Shown here in pieces: positions 12,161 through 14,494 of a stretch of 14,494 nt of DNA. The notes below the pieces were generated by a model. It saw only the letters and a list, made by a program, of their open reading frames with translations. It was not told where the DNA came from and did no database searches. The position numbers and the translations under genes were made by a program. Origin of the DNA: JAKQEM01 sp964391185. GTDB lineage: Bacteria; Patescibacteriota; Gracilibacteria; Peribacterales; Peribacteraceae. The stretch covers positions 1 through 14,494 of the forward strand of contig CAYMIX010000018.1 of assembly GCA_964391185.1 (NCBI GenBank). Reading direction: 5' to 3'. Every line of letters begins with the position of its first letter. Position 1 is the first letter of the stretch.

Positions 12161-14424
12161 TCGACTTCGCCCCCGACCAGTTCGCCCTGGTCGTTGTACT
12201 GGTACTTGAGCTTCTTGGTGGCGCCGGCCTTCTTGACCGTGGCGTCCTGCGACTGCAGCGCGGTCTCCACGGCCTTCTGCACGACGGTGGCGATCAGGTC
12301 GGACTGCTTGCTCTGCGACTCGCGGGCCGCGATCTGGCTTTCCTTGTCGAGTTCCAGCTTGTGCTCGAGCATCATCTTGTCCTGCTCGGCCTTTTGCTGC
12401 TGCTGGATCAACGCCTGCTGTTGCTCGGCCTGCGCCTGCATCTGCTGGTCGAGTTCCTCGTCGGAGGGCACCACCTCGTCGACAGGCAGTTCCAACGCCT
12501 CGGCCACTTGGCGCAGCAGCGCGGCGCGGTACTTCGTGCCGAGGATGGGCGCGTCGATCGGGTTGGCCGTCAGGCCCAGGAACTGGATGCGGCGCTGCTG
12601 CGCCGACTCGCGGATCAGGATCGCCGCGGCGCCGCGCGGCACCACCACGCAGTCGCCCTTGATGCTCTCGTCGGGGTTGTAGAGCATCTCGTTGGTGAAC
12701 GTGTCGTTGATCGTCGGCGAGATCACGTTCAGGTCGATGTTGCTGATGGCCCGGCGCAGGCCCTTGGCCGCGCTGTTCATCAGCATGCTCAGACCGGTGG
12801 CCGTGTCGCCGGCACCACCCACGTTCTCGTTGCCGTAGGTGTACCGCGGGATGCCCGTCGCGTCGTCCGCGCGCAGTTCCCACTTCTCGTAGGTCGCCAT
12901 GAGGTTGGCGCTGCGGTCGTCGGGCTGGAAGAAGCCCACGCCGGGGTTCACGCCCTGGGTGGGGTCGCTCTTCAGCTGCCACACCTTCCAGGGGAACATC
13001 TGCATCGACTGCTCGCCGTCGGCAAGCCGGTCCATGTGCACCCAGGCCATCGGGCCCGATGCGATCGACAGGTTGTCGGCCAGCGCGCACGCGATGCCGT
13101 TGCACATCTTCTGGCTGGTGCTCGCCAGGTCCGGGATGCTGCGGCCCCAGAAGGCCCCCGGCACCTCGTCGTAGCACGCCTTGCGGTACGGGCGCGCGCC
13201 CAGCGGGTTCGTGTTCAGGGCCGCGTAGAGGATGTAGCGGCCGCAGATGACCACGTTGCACTCATACTCCCGGAACTCCTCCAGGTCGGGCACGCCGTAC
13301 GACATGAGCATCCAGCCCGGCACGTTGCCCCAGTACGAGAGCGCGTCGATGACGCCCTCGGGCGACAGCCACATGTAGAGCGTTTCCTGCTCCAGACGCT
13401 GGCGCTCGGCCTCGGTCCAGAGCCACCCCTCGAGGTGGCCGTGCACGTAGTCCTTGAGCGCGCCGTCGATCTGCTCGTCCTGGTAGCCCGGCAGGCCCTT
13501 GAGGTCGAACAGTTCGTCGCGGCGGAAGCGGATGCGCTCGATGAAGTCGCCCTGCTGCGGCGAGCGCGCGCCAGGTGCTGGATAGGCGTCGAACGGCGCC
13601 ACGCGGGCCCAGGTCTGGACCGGGTTGTCGGCCACCTTGGGTTCCCAGCCGGCGCCCCACTTCAGTTCCTTGCGCCGGGTGTAGATCGGCCCCTTGATGA
13701 TGGCCGCCGGGTAGGTGCAGAAGTCCTCGATGAAGGCGTCCATCGCCTCCACGTAGCCGCCCTGGTCCAGCCGGTCGGCGATCTGCCGCTCCATGCGCTT
13801 GGCGCGGTCCCGGGCCATCTTGACGTAGGTCTTCTCGGCCTCGTCGCGCAGCTTGTCGCCGAGTTCCTTGGCCAGGTCGCGGAACTCGGCCTGGTCCATC
13901 ACGCCGCCGCCGGATTGGCTGGCCTGCACCATGACCTGCTGGGCCTGCTCGAGCGCCTTGGCGACCACCGAGCGCTTCATGTCCATCGGCAGGTCGGGCA
14001 CCGGGGTGGCGTCGATGCCCCACGGCTGTTCGCCGACGGGCAGCACGATCTCGCGGATCCAGGCCGAGGCCGCCTTGCACTTCGTCTCGGTCAGGTCGGC
14101 CCAGACGATGTTCAGGCCGCCGTTGTTCTGCAGGTCGGCCAGCGCGTTCGGGCTGTAGAGCCCGCGGCGGGCGCGCAGGCAGTCGAGGAGCTTGAGGTCG
14201 ATGCGCTGCTTGGACAGCTTGTTGCGCATCCACGCCCTGCGCACGTGGCTGGCCAGCGCGGTCCACGACTCCTCGGGCAGATCCTGGGTCTCGGGCGGCT
14301 TCTCGGCGTCGCGCTCGATCAGCTGCTGCAGGGAGAGTTGCCGGATCAGGGGGTTCACGCCGGCGGGCCGGGAAGGGCCTGCGGGTGAGGCGCCGACGGA
14401 GGTGCGTGCGGAGCGGGCAACCAT
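12157..14424 (-). CDS. Phage portal protein
   Basis: A 755-residue protein recognised as a large podovirus-type portal, the dodecameric ring at the capsid vertex through which DNA is packaged and ejected. Length and domain style fit the family: a helical N-terminal region (residues 50-130), a mixed alpha/beta body, and a polar Gln-rich C-terminal helix. Residues about 655-730 are rich in Q, E, K and A (for example DQQMQAQAEQQQALIQQQQ) and should form a coiled coil or barrel-like helix. It is the first gene after the terminator-like hairpin and overlaps the next gene by four bases (GTGA). The ATG at 14424 lacks a clear Shine-Dalgarno sequence. In-frame GTG codons within the first 25 codons also lack one, so the first 20 or so residues are uncertain. 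The portal call rests on overall resemblance and on the scaffold and capsid context. Confidence 0.85.
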   Translation of the reverse strand: MVARSARTSVGASPAGPSRPAGVNPLIRQLSLQQLIERDAEKPPETQDLPEESWTALASHVRRAWMRNKLSKQRIDLKLLDCLRARRGLYSPNALADLQNNGGLNIVWADLTETKCKAASAWIREIVLPVGEQPWGIDATPVPDLPMDMKRSVVAKALEQAQQVMVQASQSGGGVMDQAEFRDLAKELGDKLRDEAEKTYVKMARDRAKRMERQIADRLDQGGYVEAMDAFIEDFCTYPAAIIKGPIYTRRKELKWGAGWEPKVADNPVQTWARVAPFDAYPAPGARSPQQGDFIERIRFRRDELFDLKGLPGYQDEQIDGALKDYVHGHLEGWLWTEAERQRLEQETLYMWLSPEGVIDALSYWGNVPGWMLMSYGVPDLEEFREYECNVVICGRYILYAALNTNPLGARPYRKACYDEVPGAFWGRSIPDLASTSQKMCNGIACALADNLSIASGPMAWVHMDRLADGEQSMQMFPWKVWQLKSDPTQGVNPGVGFFQPDDRSANLMATYEKWELRADDATGIPRYTYGNENVGGAGDTATGLSMLMNSAAKGLRRAISNIDLNVISPTINDTFTNEMLYNPDESIKGDCVVVPRGAAAILIRESAQQRRIQFLGLTANPIDAPILGTKYRAALLRQVAEALELPVDEVVPSDEELDQQMQAQAEQQQALIQQQQKAEQDKMMLEHKLELDKESQIAARESQSKQSDLIATVVQKAVETALQSQDATVKKAGATKKLKYQYNDQGELVGGEVE

Positions 14425-14444
14425 GTTGGGGGCCGATTATGCAA

Positions 14445-14480
14445 GAAACCCCGGCCCGCGGGTAGCGGAACCGGGGTCTC
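14445..14480 (-). terminator. Rho-independent terminator-like hairpin upstream of the portal gene
   Basis: On the minus strand a 10-bp stem with one G-T wobble is formed by GAGACCCCGG (14480-14471) and CCGGGGTTTC (14454-14445), around a 16-base loop. TTTCTT runs out of the distal arm, as in an intrinsic terminator for minus-strand transcription. A TGA lies just before the stem at 14481-14479, in a frame reading L-P-A-P-stop. This may be the end of the preceding gene, but too few codons are visible to call it. The hairpin is only 20 bases from the portal start, so either it terminates partially or a promoter overlaps it. A CATAAT hexamer sits in the intervening bases, but no convincing -35 box is seen. 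Confidence 0.6.
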
Positions 14481-14494
14481 AGGGGGCGGGGAGG

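Noticed and set aside
12361..14388. Plus-strand open frame of 675 codons
   Set aside because: It is antisense to the portal gene, its translation is Arg/Val/His/Leu-rich low-complexity with no recognisable motif, and long antisense frames are expected from high third-position GC.
14425..14444. CATAAT hexamer as a promoter -10 for the portal operon
   Set aside because: No convincing -35 hexamer lies 16-18 bases upstream, and transcription would begin only a few bases from the ATG; too weak to list as a promoter.

Overview
The window is a block of phage structural genes, all read on the minus strand (from high to low coordinates). It is GC-rich, roughly two thirds G+C by eye, and the genes are tightly packed with 1-4 base overlaps. 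GC content, codon use and protein style suggest a tailed phage or prophage of a high-GC proteobacterium, perhaps of Burkholderiales type; the host is an inference. The capsid, scaffold, large portal and DUF6682-type adaptor set resembles that of podovirus-like phages. No integrase, terminase, lysis cassette, tRNA, rRNA, CRISPR array or insertion sequence is visible. A 100-base run of N (5302-5401) is an assembly gap.

Layout in transcription order. (1) A terminator-like hairpin (14445-14480), then a 755-residue portal protein. (2) An accessory block between portal and scaffold: an exported cysteine-containing protein, a small coiled-coil protein, a methyltransferase fused to a DUF115/MptE-like domain, a 142-residue beta-rich protein, a 370-residue fibre-like protein, a 249-residue lectin-like protein, and a long repeat protein interrupted by the gap. 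(3) The head module: a small conserved protein, the scaffold with a polyproline linker, the major capsid protein and a small Pro/Gly-rich protein, with hairpins after the last two. (4) The connector module: a 148-residue protein, a DUF6682-type adaptor and a second connector-like protein. (5) A pair of homologous virion-protein genes; the second runs off the left edge.

The portal, scaffold and capsid build the head, and the connector genes close it and join it to the tail. The proteins at 1-395, 7436-8185, 8196-9308 and 5072-7434 look like surface-exposed fibres or adhesins. Three of these loci share a roughly 22-residue motif of the form P-x-A-G-A-L-x-L-A-G-Q-A-P-T-x-L. One gene carries 14 tandem copies plus two diverged ones; the other two carry one copy each, next to a lectin-like domain. 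This dispersed repeat module and the methyltransferase-DUF115 fusion are the most interesting content.

Long open frames on the plus strand are antisense shadows caused by GC-rich codon bias and are not annotated.
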